Positions 33,329 to 41,765 of a stretch of DNA of 64,000 nt are shown one piece after another. The DNA is from Ardenticatenaceae bacterium (lineage in GTDB: Bacteria > Chloroflexota > Anaerolineae > Promineifilales > Promineifilaceae): the NCBI GenBank assembly GCA_020634565.1, contig JACKBN010000005.1, forward strand, positions 186,001 to 250,000, given 5' to 3'. Below the pieces are notes generated by a model, which was not told where the DNA came from, did no database searches, and saw only the letters and a list, made by a program, of their open reading frames with translations. The translations under genes and the position numbers were made by a program. The first letter of the stretch is position 1. The number at the start of each line of letters is the position of its first letter.

Positions 33329-34804
33329 ATGAATCCAAAAATGCTAGACCTAACCGTTAACCGCGACAGCAAACCGCCGCTCTACCGCCAGATTGCGGAG
33401 CAGATTCGCACGCAAATCAGCAACGGCCGTTTACCAGCCAACAGCCGCCTGCCCACCGTACGGGGGTTGGCCCGCTCGCTGGGCGTCACGCGCCTGACGG
33501 TGCAAAACGCCTACGCCGAACTGCAAGCAGACGGCTGGATTGAAGCCACTGTGGGACGGGGCACGTTTGTGAGTACGGCCGTTCAGCAAATGAGCCTGGA
33601 ACCGACCGTTGGCCAATACCTCACGCCGGACAGCGCCATCAACGACATGCTGGCCATCAACCAGGTCATCGGCGTGCGCTCGATGGCCATGGCCCACGCC
33701 GACCCCACCCTCTTTCCCCTCGATGCCTTTTGGAGCCACATGGACCAGCTCCGACCCGAAGCGAATCAACTGCTGAGCTATGGGCCCATCCAGGGCGACA
33801 CGCCGCTGCGGGTGGAAATCTGCAAGATGCTGCGGGAAGATGGCATCCCCAGCTCCCCGGATGACATTTTAATCACCACCGGGGCGATGCAATCCATCTC
33901 GTTGGCGTTAACGGCCGTTGCCCAACCCGGTGATGGCATATTGGTCGAGCAGCCCACATTTTTGGCGGTGCTCAACATTCTCAAAGCGCAGGGATTACGG
34001 CCGTTGCACGTCGAAATGCTGCCCGATGGCCCCGACCTGGCCCAGCTCGAACAGCGCATCATCGAACAGCGCCCGCGCTGCTACTACACCGTGGCCAATT
34101 ACCACAATCCCACCGGCTACTGCCTCAGCCCAGCCAAGCGGCAAGCCATCTTGCAGCTGGCGCAGCGCTACAACTTCCTCATCATCGAGGACGACATTTA
34201 CGGCAAGCTGGGGTTCGATGGCCCACCGCCCCGCTCATTCAAACAGCAAGACCCAGACGATCGCGTTTTGTACGTCAGCAGCTTTTCCAAAATGCTGATG
34301 CCGGGACTGCGCGTGGGCTACTTGCTCATGCCGCCCGCCTGGCGCAGCCAACTTCTCACCCTGCGCCGCGCCACCGATTTGTGCGGCACCAGCCTCATCC
34401 AACGCGCCCTGGCCCACTTTTTGCAAGACGGCGGCCTGAAAAAACATTTGCGGCGCGTGATACCCATCTACCGGGAACGGCGGGATGCGCTGCTGAATAG
34501 TTTAAGCCGGTGGATGCCAACGGCCGTTCGCTGGAGTGAGCCGCAAGGTGGCTTTAGCTGTTGGGTCACGCTACCGCGCCGCCTGCCGCCGGGTCTACTT
34601 TACCAGCAAGCGCTAGAAAACGGCTTCGCCTTCACCCCCGGCGAAGCGTACATGCTGGATGATGATGGCCGTGATTATCTGCGCCTATGCTTCGGCAACC
34701 TCAGCGCCGAAGGCATCGAAGCGGGCGTCAAGCTGCTCAGTGCCCTCATCCAGCAGCAGCTCACCAGCAGCACGCCCGCCGGCGATTGGCTGCCCTATGT
34801 TTAA
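33329..34804 (+). CDS. MocR-family transcriptional regulator
   Basis: This 491-residue protein fuses a GntR-type winged helix (residues 8-80; PLYRQIAEQIRTQI, LPTVRGLARSLGVTR) to a fold-type-I aminotransferase-like domain. The PLP lysine is kept as Lys321 (SSFSKMLMPG). MocR proteins (GabR, PdxR and TauR are known examples) use the PLP domain to sense PLP or an amino compound, and bind direct DNA repeats. The three ATTGTCTC repeats at 31990-32041, before the neighbouring aminotransferase, are good candidates for its site. ATG 33329 sits at the edge of a hairpin repeat with no clear ribosome site, suggesting low translation. Confidence 0.88.
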   Translation: MNPKMLDLTVNRDSKPPLYRQIAEQIRTQISNGRLPANSRLPTVRGLARSLGVTRLTVQNAYAELQADGWIEATVGRGTFVSTAVQQMSLEPTVGQYLTPDSAINDMLAINQVIGVRSMAMAHADPTLFPLDAFWSHMDQLRPEANQLLSYGPIQGDTPLRVEICKMLREDGIPSSPDDILITTGAMQSISLALTAVAQPGDGILVEQPTFLAVLNILKAQGLRPLHVEMLPDGPDLAQLEQRIIEQRPRCYYTVANYHNPTGYCLSPAKRQAILQLAQRYNFLIIEDDIYGKLGFDGPPPRSFKQQDPDDRVLYVSSFSKMLMPGLRVGYLLMPPAWRSQLLTLRRATDLCGTSLIQRALAHFLQDGGLKKHLRRVIPIYRERRDALLNSLSRWMPTAVRWSEPQGGFSCWVTLPRRLPPGLLYQQALENGFAFTPGEAYMLDDDGRDYLRLCFGNLSAEGIEAGVKLLSALIQQQLTSSTPAGDWLPYV

Positions 34805-34814
34805 ACAAAAAAAT

Positions 34815-34880
34815 TTAACGCAAAGGCGCAAAGACGCAGAGAAAAAGAAAATCTGCGTTTATCTGCGTTCATCCGCGTAC
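34815..34880. repeat. Intergenic repeat with CGCAAAG and ATCTGCGT units
   Basis: The left part has AACGCAAAGGCGCAAAGACG and the right part has repeated ATCTGCGTT/CATCCGCGT units. The arms are only partly complementary. The right part belongs to the ATCTGTGT family seen at 37950 and 60474. Confidence 0.5.
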
Positions 34881-34900
34881 CATTTTTTGGAGAAATTTAG

Positions 34901-35596
34901 ATGCAAACGATTGGCTTACTTGGCGGCATGAGTTGGGAAAGCACCGAACTGTACTACCGTTGGATCAACGAACTGGTCAAAGAAAAATTAGGCGGGCTGC
35001 ATTCGGCAAAAATAGTGCTGGTCAGCGTCGATTTTCAGGAGATCGAAATGTTGCAGCACGAAGGGCGCTGGGAGGAAGCGGGCGCAGCCCTGGCCCAAGC
35101 CGCCCAACAAATCGAAGCCGCCAGGGCCGATTTTCTGCTCATTTGTACCAACACGATGCACAAAGTGGCGCCACAAATTGAAGCGGCGATTCACATTCCG
35201 ATTTTGCATCTGGCAGACGCAACGGCCGTTCGCATCCAACAAAAGGGTCTCAAAAAAGTTGGCCTACTGGGCACCAACTTCACGATGGAGCAAGATTTTT
35301 ACCGGGGACGACTAGAACAGCACGGCCTGGAAGTGATCGTGCCAAACGCTGCCGATCGCGCCATCGTGCATGGTGTGATTTACAACGAATTATGCCTGGG
35401 CCAGGTAGAAGATGCCTCGCGCCAGGAATTCCTGCGCATCATCGACGACCTGCACGCACAGGGAGCCGAGGGCATCATCGAAGGCTGCACCGAAATTGTG
35501 ATGCTCGTCCAGCAGCAGCACACCGCCGTGCCCCTGTTCGACACCACGGCGATTCATGCGGAAGCGGCCGTTAACCGCGCTTTGGGAATTTTTTAG
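34901..35596 (+). CDS. Aspartate/glutamate racemase family protein
   Basis: This 231-residue cofactor-independent racemase inverts the alpha carbon of Asp or Glu with two cysteines: Cys82 (ICTNTMH) and Cys196 (GCTEIVML). The N-terminal IGLLGGMSWEST is typical of the YgeA/aspartate racemase group rather than of MurI. It could serve cell-wall or signalling D-amino acids, or act on other amino acids, as YgeA does. It lies between the MocR regulator and a PLP decarboxylase-like gene on the same strand, in keeping with an amino-acid cluster. Confidence 0.87.
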   Translation: MQTIGLLGGMSWESTELYYRWINELVKEKLGGLHSAKIVLVSVDFQEIEMLQHEGRWEEAGAALAQAAQQIEAARADFLLICTNTMHKVAPQIEAAIHIPILHLADATAVRIQQKGLKKVGLLGTNFTMEQDFYRGRLEQHGLEVIVPNAADRAIVHGVIYNELCLGQVEDASRQEFLRIIDDLHAQGAEGIIEGCTEIVMLVQQQHTAVPLFDTTAIHAEAAVNRALGIF

Positions 35597-35634
35597 CCAC
35601 AGAGGGCACAGAGCGCTTAGAGGGTTTTGAAAGA

Positions 35635-37035
35635 ATGAATGAGCAGTTGAAGCAAGATCAACAAAATCAGGGTGAGCTGTTGCAAACGGCCGTTCATGCT
35701 GCCACTAAATTTTTAGCCACGCTGCCGGACCGGAAAGCGGCCGTTTTCCCCCAAACGCCAACCAATCGCCCCGATTTGCCGGAAACTGGCCTGGGCGCAA
35801 CAGTCGCCCTGCAAAATTTCCGCGAACGGTTTGAAGCCGGACTATCCGGCAGCGCCGGGCCGCGCTACCTGGGCTTTGTCACCGGGGGCAGCACCCCCGC
35901 TGCCCTGCTCGGTGACTGGCTGGCTTCTACCTATGATCAAAATCCCACCGCCGACGAGGATTCAATTGCCCCACACGTTGAGCAGGAAGCAATCCATTGG
36001 CTGCGTCAGCTCTTTGGCCTGCCCGAAGAGTTTGTCGGCACCTTCGTCAGCGGGGCCACGATGAGCAACTTTGTGGGGCTGGCCCAGGCGCGGCAGTGGC
36101 TTGGGCAGCAGCAGAGCATCAACGTGGCCGAAGATGGCTTGTGGGGGATACGACCGTTTCCCATCCTCGCCGCCACACCTCATGCCAGCAGCAAAAAAGC
36201 GCTGGCCATGCTGGGGTTGGGTCGCCAAGCCATCACCCCTGTGCCCACCCTGCCCAACCGCGAAGCGATGGATGTGGCTGCCCTAGCCGAAATTTTGACC
36301 ACGCTGGATCAACCCGCCGTGGTCATCGCCAGCGGCGGCACCGTCAATACCGTGGATTTTGACGATTTGCAAGCGATTGCCGAATTAAAGCAAAAGCACA
36401 ATTTTTGGCTGCATTTGGACGCAGCATTTGGCGGTTTTGCCGCCTGCTCACCCCAATTTGCCCATCTGCTGGCCGGGCAAACCGCCGCCGATTCGATCAC
36501 CATCGACGCCCACAAATGGCTCAACGTGCCGTATGATTCGGCAATGACCTTTAGCCGCCATCCTGAGTTGCAGCTGGCCGTGTTTCAAAATTCGGCCGTT
36601 TATCTGGGCGAGATGGGTGAACATCCCAGCCTGGTCCATTGGACGCCGCAAAATTCGCGCCGCTTTCGCGCCCTACCCGCCTGGATGAGCTTGCTGGCCT
36701 ACGGCCGTTCCGGCTACCAGGACATCGTCGAGCGCAACTGCGCCCAGGCCCGCTGGCTAAGCGAACAAATCGCCCAATCGGACCAATTTGAACTGCTGGC
36801 CCCGGTGCGGCTCAACTGCGTCTGCTTCACTGTGGCTAAAGCCAACAGCCTTGCCGAAATTCAAGCATTTTTAGCCAAACTACGCGACGATGGCCGCGTT
36901 TACCTGACGCAAACCGTCTACCAGGGCCAACCCGCCATCCGCGCCGCCTTTTCCAACTGGCAAACCGAGCAGCGGGATGTGGAAATTTGCTGGCAGGCGT
37001 TGAGCGAGTTAGTCACAAAAAAATCCTACGCGTGA
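35635..37035 (+). CDS. PLP-dependent group II decarboxylase family protein
   Basis: This 466-residue protein has the fold-type-I decarboxylase marks. The PLP lysine is Lys294 (DAHKWLNVPYD), HLDAAFGGFA holds the Asp that contacts the cofactor, and FVSGATMSNFVGL is conserved. Family members decarboxylate aromatic amino acids, glutamate or aspartate, and a few are lyases or aldehyde synthases. Length and motifs fit the aromatic-L-amino-acid/tyrosine decarboxylase branch loosely; the substrate is open. It follows the racemase by 38 bp and is probably co-transcribed. Two unrelated inverted repeats follow it. Confidence 0.8.
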   Translation: MNEQLKQDQQNQGELLQTAVHAATKFLATLPDRKAAVFPQTPTNRPDLPETGLGATVALQNFRERFEAGLSGSAGPRYLGFVTGGSTPAALLGDWLASTYDQNPTADEDSIAPHVEQEAIHWLRQLFGLPEEFVGTFVSGATMSNFVGLAQARQWLGQQQSINVAEDGLWGIRPFPILAATPHASSKKALAMLGLGRQAITPVPTLPNREAMDVAALAEILTTLDQPAVVIASGGTVNTVDFDDLQAIAELKQKHNFWLHLDAAFGGFAACSPQFAHLLAGQTAADSITIDAHKWLNVPYDSAMTFSRHPELQLAVFQNSAVYLGEMGEHPSLVHWTPQNSRRFRALPAWMSLLAYGRSGYQDIVERNCAQARWLSEQIAQSDQFELLAPVRLNCVCFTVAKANSLAEIQAFLAKLRDDGRVYLTQTVYQGQPAIRAAFSNWQTEQRDVEICWQALSELVTKKSYA

Positions 37036-37049
37036 CGCAATTAGCGAAA

Positions 37050-37110
37050 AGATTGGACCAATTTCAGTTGAAAACAGTTTACAGGCTCTACAACTGAATT
37101 GGTCCAATCT
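37050..37110. repeat. AGATTGGACCAATT inverted repeat, copy 1
   Basis: The arm at 37050-37070 pairs with 37091-37110 over 20 bp with one bulged base. The second copy is at 52732-52792. Confidence 0.7.
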
Positions 37111-37143
37111 AGTATGTCTCCAGTGTGATGGATAAGAAAATTG

Positions 37144-37195
37144 AACACTGATTTTTAGACTAAATCCGTGTAAATCAGTGTTTATCAGTGTCCCA
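37144..37195. repeat. ATCAGTGT-family repeat
   Basis: GAACACTGATTT on the left pairs with the AAATCAGTG and TATCAGTGTC units on the right, which are two tandem versions of one arm. It belongs to the family at 37950-38000 and 60474-60543. Confidence 0.55.
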
Positions 37196-37229
37196 TTAAA
37201 TAACACACTGGCAATCTAAAGAAAAAGTT

Positions 37230-37958
37230 ATGTTAACTGAAATGTCAATCGAAAACGGCCGTTCCGCCCCCAAATCCGCCCTCTGGCAAGGCATCAAAGC
37301 CGAAATTCCCATCACCATCGGTGTGATTCCCTTTGGCATGATTTACGGCGTGCTGGGCTTGTCCGCCGGACTGACACCGCTGCAAGCCCAGGCGATGTCC
37401 TCGATTGTGTTTGCCGGATCGGCCCAATTTTTGGGGGCGCAGCTCATTGGCGTGGGCACACCGCTGCCCATTTTATGGCTGACCACCTTCATTGTGAATT
37501 TGCGGCACGTGCTGTACAGCACCGCCCTCGGCCCGGATGTGCAGCATCTGTCGCGCAAATGGCGTTGGCTGCTGGCCTACTTGCTCACCGACGAGGCGTA
37601 TGCGGCAACGGCCATTCATTACGGCAATAAACAAATTCCGCTGGCACACAAACATTATTTCTGGCTGGGCGCGGGTTTTACGCTGTGGGGCGTGTGGCAG
37701 GTGAGTACGGCCGTTGGCATCCTGCTGGGCACCCAGGTGCCGCCGGAATGGGGGCTGGATTTCACCCTGGCGCTCACCTTCATCGGCATCGTGGTGCCCA
37801 GCCTGAAGGATCGCCCCAACACGATGGCCGCGCTGACGGCGGGGCTGGTTGCTGTGCTCACGTTCAACCTGCCGTACAAACTCGGCCTTATGCTGGCCAC
37901 ACTCACCGGCATCGGCGTCGGTGTCTGGCTAGAAAATCGACAAAAAACAGGACACTGA
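37230..37958 (+). CDS. azlC: AzlC family amino-acid exporter, large subunit
   Basis: This 242-residue inner-membrane protein has about seven helices and the AzlC signatures GVIPFGMIYGVL, VFAGSAQFLG and NLRHVLYS. AzlC with AzlD exports branched-chain amino acids or their analogues in Bacillus; many homologues are less specific. The azlD gene follows 72 bp downstream. ATG 37230 is used; a second ATG four codons later is also possible. The stop codon lies inside the left arm of a 19-bp hairpin. The setting within amino-acid genes supports export of an amino acid. Confidence 0.88.
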   Translation: MLTEMSIENGRSAPKSALWQGIKAEIPITIGVIPFGMIYGVLGLSAGLTPLQAQAMSSIVFAGSAQFLGAQLIGVGTPLPILWLTTFIVNLRHVLYSTALGPDVQHLSRKWRWLLAYLLTDEAYAATAIHYGNKQIPLAHKHYFWLGAGFTLWGVWQVSTAVGILLGTQVPPEWGLDFTLALTFIGIVVPSLKDRPNTMAALTAGLVAVLTFNLPYKLGLMLATLTGIGVGVWLENRQKTGH

Positions 37959-38000
37959 TAAACACAGATTGACGCTGATTTAATCTGTGTTTATCAGTGT
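37950..38000. repeat. Perfect 19-bp hairpin between azlC and azlD
   Basis: ACACTGATAAACACAGATT (37952-37970) pairs exactly with 37982-38000 around an 11-nt loop, and a further arm-like unit (TCATCTGTGTCC) follows. The azlC stop codon is part of the left arm. Confidence 0.75.
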
Positions 38001-38030
38001 TCATCTGTGTCCAATCAAAATGGAAGTCGT

Positions 38031-38336
38031 ATGAATCTCTGGATTGCAATCATTGGTATGGGCCTCATCACGTACGCCATTCGGCTGGCACCCATCTGGC
38101 TGCTAGAGCGGGCTACGATTAGCGCCAGTTGGCGACAGGCACTCCGATTTGTGCCTGCGGCCGTTCTTTCCGCTATCATCTTGCCGGAACTATTTATGCC
38201 CGGCGGCGAACTCGACCTATCGCTGGGCAACGCCCGACTACTGGCCGGTCTGGTTGCCATCCTGGTGGCCTGGCGCACCAAAAATATTTTGTGGACGCTG
38301 GCGGTGGGGATGGTGTTATTGTGGGTGTTGGGATGA
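38031..38336 (+). CDS. azlD: AzlD family amino-acid exporter, small subunit
   Basis: This 101-residue membrane protein has four helices and the AzlD marks MGLITYAIRLAP and a central Pro-Ala pair (FVPAAVLSA). It pairs with AzlC to form the exporter. ATG 38031 is preceded by TGGAAG. An imperfect ATG at 38020 gives only a four-codon frame. A nested inverted repeat follows. Confidence 0.85.
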   Translation: MNLWIAIIGMGLITYAIRLAPIWLLERATISASWRQALRFVPAAVLSAIILPELFMPGGELDLSLGNARLLAGLVAILVAWRTKNILWTLAVGMVLLWVLG

Positions 38337-38337
38337 A

Positions 38338-38410
38338 AAGTGTTCAGGTGGTCAGGTGCTTAAGTTTTCAAGCGTTCATGTTCACCTGACAATTGAAAAT
38401 CTGAACACTT
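38338..38410. repeat. Nested inverted repeat before MOSC gene
   Basis: AAGTGTTCAG (38338-38347) pairs with CTGAACACTT (38401-38410), and inside it GTCAGGTG pairs with CACCTGAC (38383-38390). The four arms share the TTCAGGTG theme of iterated units. Confidence 0.6.
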
Positions 38411-38439
38411 GCATACTGGCATACTTTTTCGAGGTAACG

Positions 38440-39180
38440 ATGATTGAAGAATTTATAGAAGTTGGTGTGGTAAAAGAATTATATCGCTTTCCGGTGAAGT
38501 CCATGCGGGGCGAGGCGTTGACGGAGGCGTTTGGTTACTGGCATGGGTTTCAGGGCGATCGCCGCTATGCGTTTGTGCGCTCGGAAAACCGATCCGGATT
38601 CCCCTGGCTAACCGGGCGCGAAACCCCGCAAATTTTACAGTTTACGCCCCGCTATACTGATCCCAGCGATATAGAAAATTCACCGGTGGAAGTGGAATTG
38701 CCAGACGGCCGTATTCTCCCCATCGACTCGACCGAACTTAACCAGGAACTGGCGAACGCTTACGGTAAGCCCGTCAATCTCATCAAAATTGGACGCGGTG
38801 CGTTTGACAGCCAGGTCATTTCCATCATGAGTACGGCGACGGTATCTGAATTAAGCACGATGATTGGAACGGCCGTTACGCCCCTCCGCTTCCGCCAAAA
38901 CATCATCATTGATCCCTTTGACGACCAGCCCTTTGTTGAAGAACGCTGGCTAGACAGCAGCCTCGTCTTTGGCAGCGAAGCAGATGGCCTGCGCATCCGG
39001 CTCAATCGCCGCATCCAACGCTGCGTCATGATCAACATCGATCCCGAAACTAGCGAGAAAGAAACGGCCGTACTCAAAACGGTTGCCCAGGCGCGCGATA
39101 ATTGTGCTGGTGTACACAGCAGCACCGAACGCCCCGGCATGATTCGCATTGGGGATGTGGTGAAGCTGGTCAGAATGTAA
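38440..39180 (+). CDS. MOSC domain protein
   Basis: This 246-residue protein has the MOSC beta-barrel order: an N-terminal barrel (KELYRFPVKSMRGEAL, residues 10-25), an Arg/Gly-rich turn (GDRRYAFV) and the C-terminal RCVMINIDPET with the conserved cysteine. MOSC proteins bind molybdenum cofactor or its sulfur; YiiM/YcbX-like members reduce N-hydroxylated bases. ATG 38440 follows GAGGTAA at 38431. An open frame reaches much further upstream but crosses the azlD gene in another frame. Two molybdenum-type formate dehydrogenases occur in the same window, though not adjacent. Confidence 0.85.
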   Translation: MIEEFIEVGVVKELYRFPVKSMRGEALTEAFGYWHGFQGDRRYAFVRSENRSGFPWLTGRETPQILQFTPRYTDPSDIENSPVEVELPDGRILPIDSTELNQELANAYGKPVNLIKIGRGAFDSQVISIMSTATVSELSTMIGTAVTPLRFRQNIIIDPFDDQPFVEERWLDSSLVFGSEADGLRIRLNRRIQRCVMINIDPETSEKETAVLKTVAQARDNCAGVHSSTERPGMIRIGDVVKLVRM

Positions 39181-39184
39181 ATTT

Positions 39185-39248
39185 GCCACAGAGAAAGTTT
39201 ATAGAGGAAAGGGTTAAATTCTCTTTTTCCTCTGTGCACTCTGTGGCC
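39185..39248. repeat. CCACAGAG-family inverted repeat
   Basis: GCCACAGAG and AGAGGAAA on the left pair with TTTCCTCTGTG and CTCTGTGGCC on the right. The right arm ends 13 bp before the next start codon. Confidence 0.65.
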
Positions 39249-39260
39249 AAAAAGGAAAAA

Positions 39261-40148
39261 ATGAGAACTTACCCTTTTATGCAAGTGGATGCGTTTACGG
39301 AACGGCCGTTAGCCGGGAACCCGTGTGCCATTATTTTTGAAGCCGACGACCTGACCGCCGAGCAAATGCTGGCCATCGCCAAAGAGATGAACCTGTCTGA
39401 AACCGCCTTCGTGCTGAAATCGGAAATCGCCGATGTGCGGGCGCGCTACTTCACCCCCGCCGAAGAAATTCCGCTGGCCGGTCATCCCACCATCGCCACC
39501 ATCCATGCGCTTGTGGAGCGCGGCGATGTGGTTCTTCAAGATGATTACACGAAAATATCACTAGAATTGCAGGTCGGGCCGATTCCGATAGAGCTGTACA
39601 AGACAGAAACGGCCGTTTGCGTCATTATGAACCAAAAGAAACCCCAATTTATGGCTACGTTTTCCCCGGATGAAGTCATGCCCCACTTCGGCCTGGAAGC
39701 AGATGATTGTCTGCCTGACGCCCTGCCGCAAATCGTCAGCACGGGCACGCCCCAACTCATGATCCCTGCGCGCAGTTTGGACGTTTTGCGCCGGGCGCAG
39801 CTAAACGCGACCACCTACCCCACCTTCCGCCAAAACGCGGGCTTTTTCAGCCCACATCTCTTTTGCCTGCAAGGCGCCACCGACCAGGGCGACACCTTTG
39901 CCCGCCACTTCGGCGTGCCGCCAGACACGATGGAAGATTCGTTCACCGGCTCCGCCACGGGCGGCATGGCGGCCTATTTGTGGCACCATCGTCTGCTAAC
40001 CAACCCCACCTTTATCGCCGAACAGGGACACTGGATGAATCGTCCCGGCCAAGCGCAGGTAGAAGTTGTTGGCCCGCCAGATGACATTGAAACGGTGAAA
40101 GTGGGCGGAACGGCCGTTACCGTCATGCGCGGCGAGCTAACCATCTAA
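39261..40148 (+). CDS. PhzF family isomerase
   Basis: This 295-residue protein belongs to the PhzF/diaminopimelate-epimerase fold. The N-terminal FMQVDAFTERPLAGNPCAI and ETAFV (catalytic Glu region) and the C-terminal DSFTGSATGGMAAYL are the family marks. PhzF proper isomerises a phenazine precursor, but most homologues have unknown substrates, so only an isomerase or epimerase activity is inferred. ATG 39261 follows AAAGGA. No phenazine genes are nearby. Confidence 0.85.
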   Translation: MRTYPFMQVDAFTERPLAGNPCAIIFEADDLTAEQMLAIAKEMNLSETAFVLKSEIADVRARYFTPAEEIPLAGHPTIATIHALVERGDVVLQDDYTKISLELQVGPIPIELYKTETAVCVIMNQKKPQFMATFSPDEVMPHFGLEADDCLPDALPQIVSTGTPQLMIPARSLDVLRRAQLNATTYPTFRQNAGFFSPHLFCLQGATDQGDTFARHFGVPPDTMEDSFTGSATGGMAAYLWHHRLLTNPTFIAEQGHWMNRPGQAQVEVVGPPDDIETVKVGGTAVTVMRGELTI

Positions 40149-40155
40149 AATATTC

Positions 40156-40211
40156 ATCAAAGATTACGCAGATTTGAAAGATTTTTCTGGTAAATCTGTG
40201 TAATCTTTGAT
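40156..40211. repeat. 20-bp inverted repeat with one mismatch
   Basis: ATCAAAGATTACGCAGATTT (40156-40175) pairs with 40192-40211 apart from one position, around a 16-nt loop. The core CAGATTT/AAATCTGTGT ties it to the ATCTGTGT family. Confidence 0.7.
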
Positions 40212-40266
40212 AACAAAACCTTTAAAAACTCTGTGTCCTCTGTGGCAAAAAATATTTGGAGCGAAG

Positions 40267-40818
40267 ATGAAAGAGTACACCCAACTAGCCAATACCGAAG
40301 TCCGCCGTGCCGACCGCGCCGTCACCGACGAGGCGTGGATTCGTACGATGCTGCACCGCGCTCCGGTAGGCGTGCTGGCCTTCAACCAGGGCGACCAGCC
40401 GTTCCTCAACAGCAATCTGTTCGTCTATGATGAGGCGGCCCACGCCATTTACACACACACCGCGCGTGTCGGTCGAACTCCCGCCAACCTGGCCAGCGAA
40501 ACCAAAATCTGCTTCACCATTTTTGAGATGGGCCGCCTGCTGCCCGCCAAAGAAGCGTTGGAATTCAGCGTGGAGTACAGCGGGGTGACCGTGTTCGGAA
40601 CGGCCGTTACCGTCGAAGATCCCGTCGAAGCCAAACACGGCCTGCAACTGCTGCTGGATAAATACGCCCCCCACCTCAAACCAGACCAGGATTATCGCGG
40701 CATTACCCCAGAAGAGATGAAGCGAACGGCCGTTTACCGCATCAACATCCACGAATGGAGCGGCAAGAAAAAAGAAGTGGCGGAAGATTTTCCGGGTGCC
40801 TTCTTCTATAAGCCGTAA
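40267..40818 (+). CDS. FMN-binding pyridoxamine-phosphate-oxidase-like protein
   Basis: This 183-residue protein resembles the split-barrel flavin-nucleotide-binding family, NimA-like. Marks are the N-terminal RADRAVTDEAWIRTML, the APVGVLAF strand, and HTARVGRTPANL, followed by CFTIFEMGRLLPA. These proteins bind FMN, and some reduce nitroimidazoles or haem; the role here is unknown. ATG 40267 follows GGAGCGA. It carries two ACGGCCGT copies (GTAV and RTAV). An inverted repeat follows the stop. Confidence 0.75.
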   Translation: MKEYTQLANTEVRRADRAVTDEAWIRTMLHRAPVGVLAFNQGDQPFLNSNLFVYDEAAHAIYTHTARVGRTPANLASETKICFTIFEMGRLLPAKEALEFSVEYSGVTVFGTAVTVEDPVEAKHGLQLLLDKYAPHLKPDQDYRGITPEEMKRTAVYRINIHEWSGKKKEVAEDFPGAFFYKP

Positions 40819-40819
40819 A

Positions 40820-40892
40820 CGGTAATCCGTGATCGGTAATCGGTTATCGGTATATTCTCTCACCGATTACCGTTTACCGATTACCGATTACC
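40820..40892. repeat. Inverted repeat built of CGGTAATC units
   Basis: The left half (CGGTAATCCG, TGATCGGTAATCGG) is answered by the right half (CACCGATTACCG, TTACCGATTACCGATTACC). It is a sister copy of 12925-12998. Confidence 0.7.
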
Positions 40893-40937
40893 AAAAACCC
40901 AGTCGCCAGCCAGAAATGAACGCGCTATAGTACGGGC

Positions 40938-41765
40938 ATGGAACATGCACACCCGCCGGGCATTCATCCCGAACACGACGTCAGCCATAAACGGCCGCTT
41001 GCCTACCACGAACTGCGCGACATCATCGACCTGAGCCTGTGGGCCGGGCAAATGCTGCTGCAACACGGTGCCACCAGCCAGCGCGTCGAAGAATCGGTGC
41101 ACAAAATTGGCACTGGCCTCGGCTGCGATTGGCTGGATATCCTCGTCTCGCCCAACGTCATCACCATCACCGCCTCCAGCGGCTCTGAATTCCGCACCAA
41201 ACTGCGCCGTGTCGTGTCGCTGGGCGTTGATTTGGGTAAGGTCACCGCCCTTAACGATTTGAGCCGCCGCATCATTAATGGCGAGCTAGACCGCTTTCAG
41301 GCGCGCACCGAGCTGGAGCATATCGACCAGATGCCGCGCAGCTACAACCGCTGGCTGGTCGTGGTCATGGTGGGATTGGCTTGCGCCGCCTTCAGCCGTT
41401 TGTTTGGTGGCGACTGGATTATTTTTGGCATCACCTTTGGCGCGTCAAGCGTGTCCATGTTTTTGCGACAGGAGCTAAACCATCGCCACTTTAACCCGCT
41501 GCTGGTGGTCGTAGCCTGCGCTTTTGTGGCGGGCTGTCTGGCCAGCACCGCCGGGCTGCTTCACCTGAGCGATCAACCAGAGACGGCCCTGGCAGCGGCC
41601 GTTTTGCTGCTGGTTCCGGGCGTACCGCTTATCAACGCCGCGCAGGACCTCATTCGCGGCCATCTGGTTACAGGCATTACCCGCGGCGTAACCGGGCTAC
41701 TTATCTCGCTGGCTATTGCCCTGGGGCTGCTGCTGGCGCTGGGTCTGACGGGGTTAACATTGTGA
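40938..41765 (+). CDS. Threonine/serine exporter, ThrE N-terminal type
   Basis: This 275-residue protein has a cytoplasmic start (residues 1-125) with the ThrE/DUF1212 marks GQMLLQHGATSQRVEE and LVSPNVITIT. Five membrane helices follow (about 135-275). In Corynebacterium ThrE a single protein exports threonine and serine; here, as in many bacteria, it is split in two. Its stop codon overlaps the start of the small partner (GTGA). The length and motifs are complete. Confidence 0.86.
   Translation: MEHAHPPGIHPEHDVSHKRPLAYHELRDIIDLSLWAGQMLLQHGATSQRVEESVHKIGTGLGCDWLDILVSPNVITITASSGSEFRTKLRRVVSLGVDLGKVTALNDLSRRIINGELDRFQARTELEHIDQMPRSYNRWLVVVMVGLACAAFSRLFGGDWIIFGITFGASSVSMFLRQELNHRHFNPLLVVVACAFVAGCLASTAGLLHLSDQPETALAAAVLLLVPGVPLINAAQDLIRGHLVTGITRGVTGLLISLAIALGLLLALGLTGLTL

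Noticed and set aside
38149..38439. Upstream extension of the MOSC gene by 97 codons
   Set aside because: The extension overlaps azlD in another frame and the intergenic repeat, and lacks family similarity. The ATG at 38440 has a good ribosome site.
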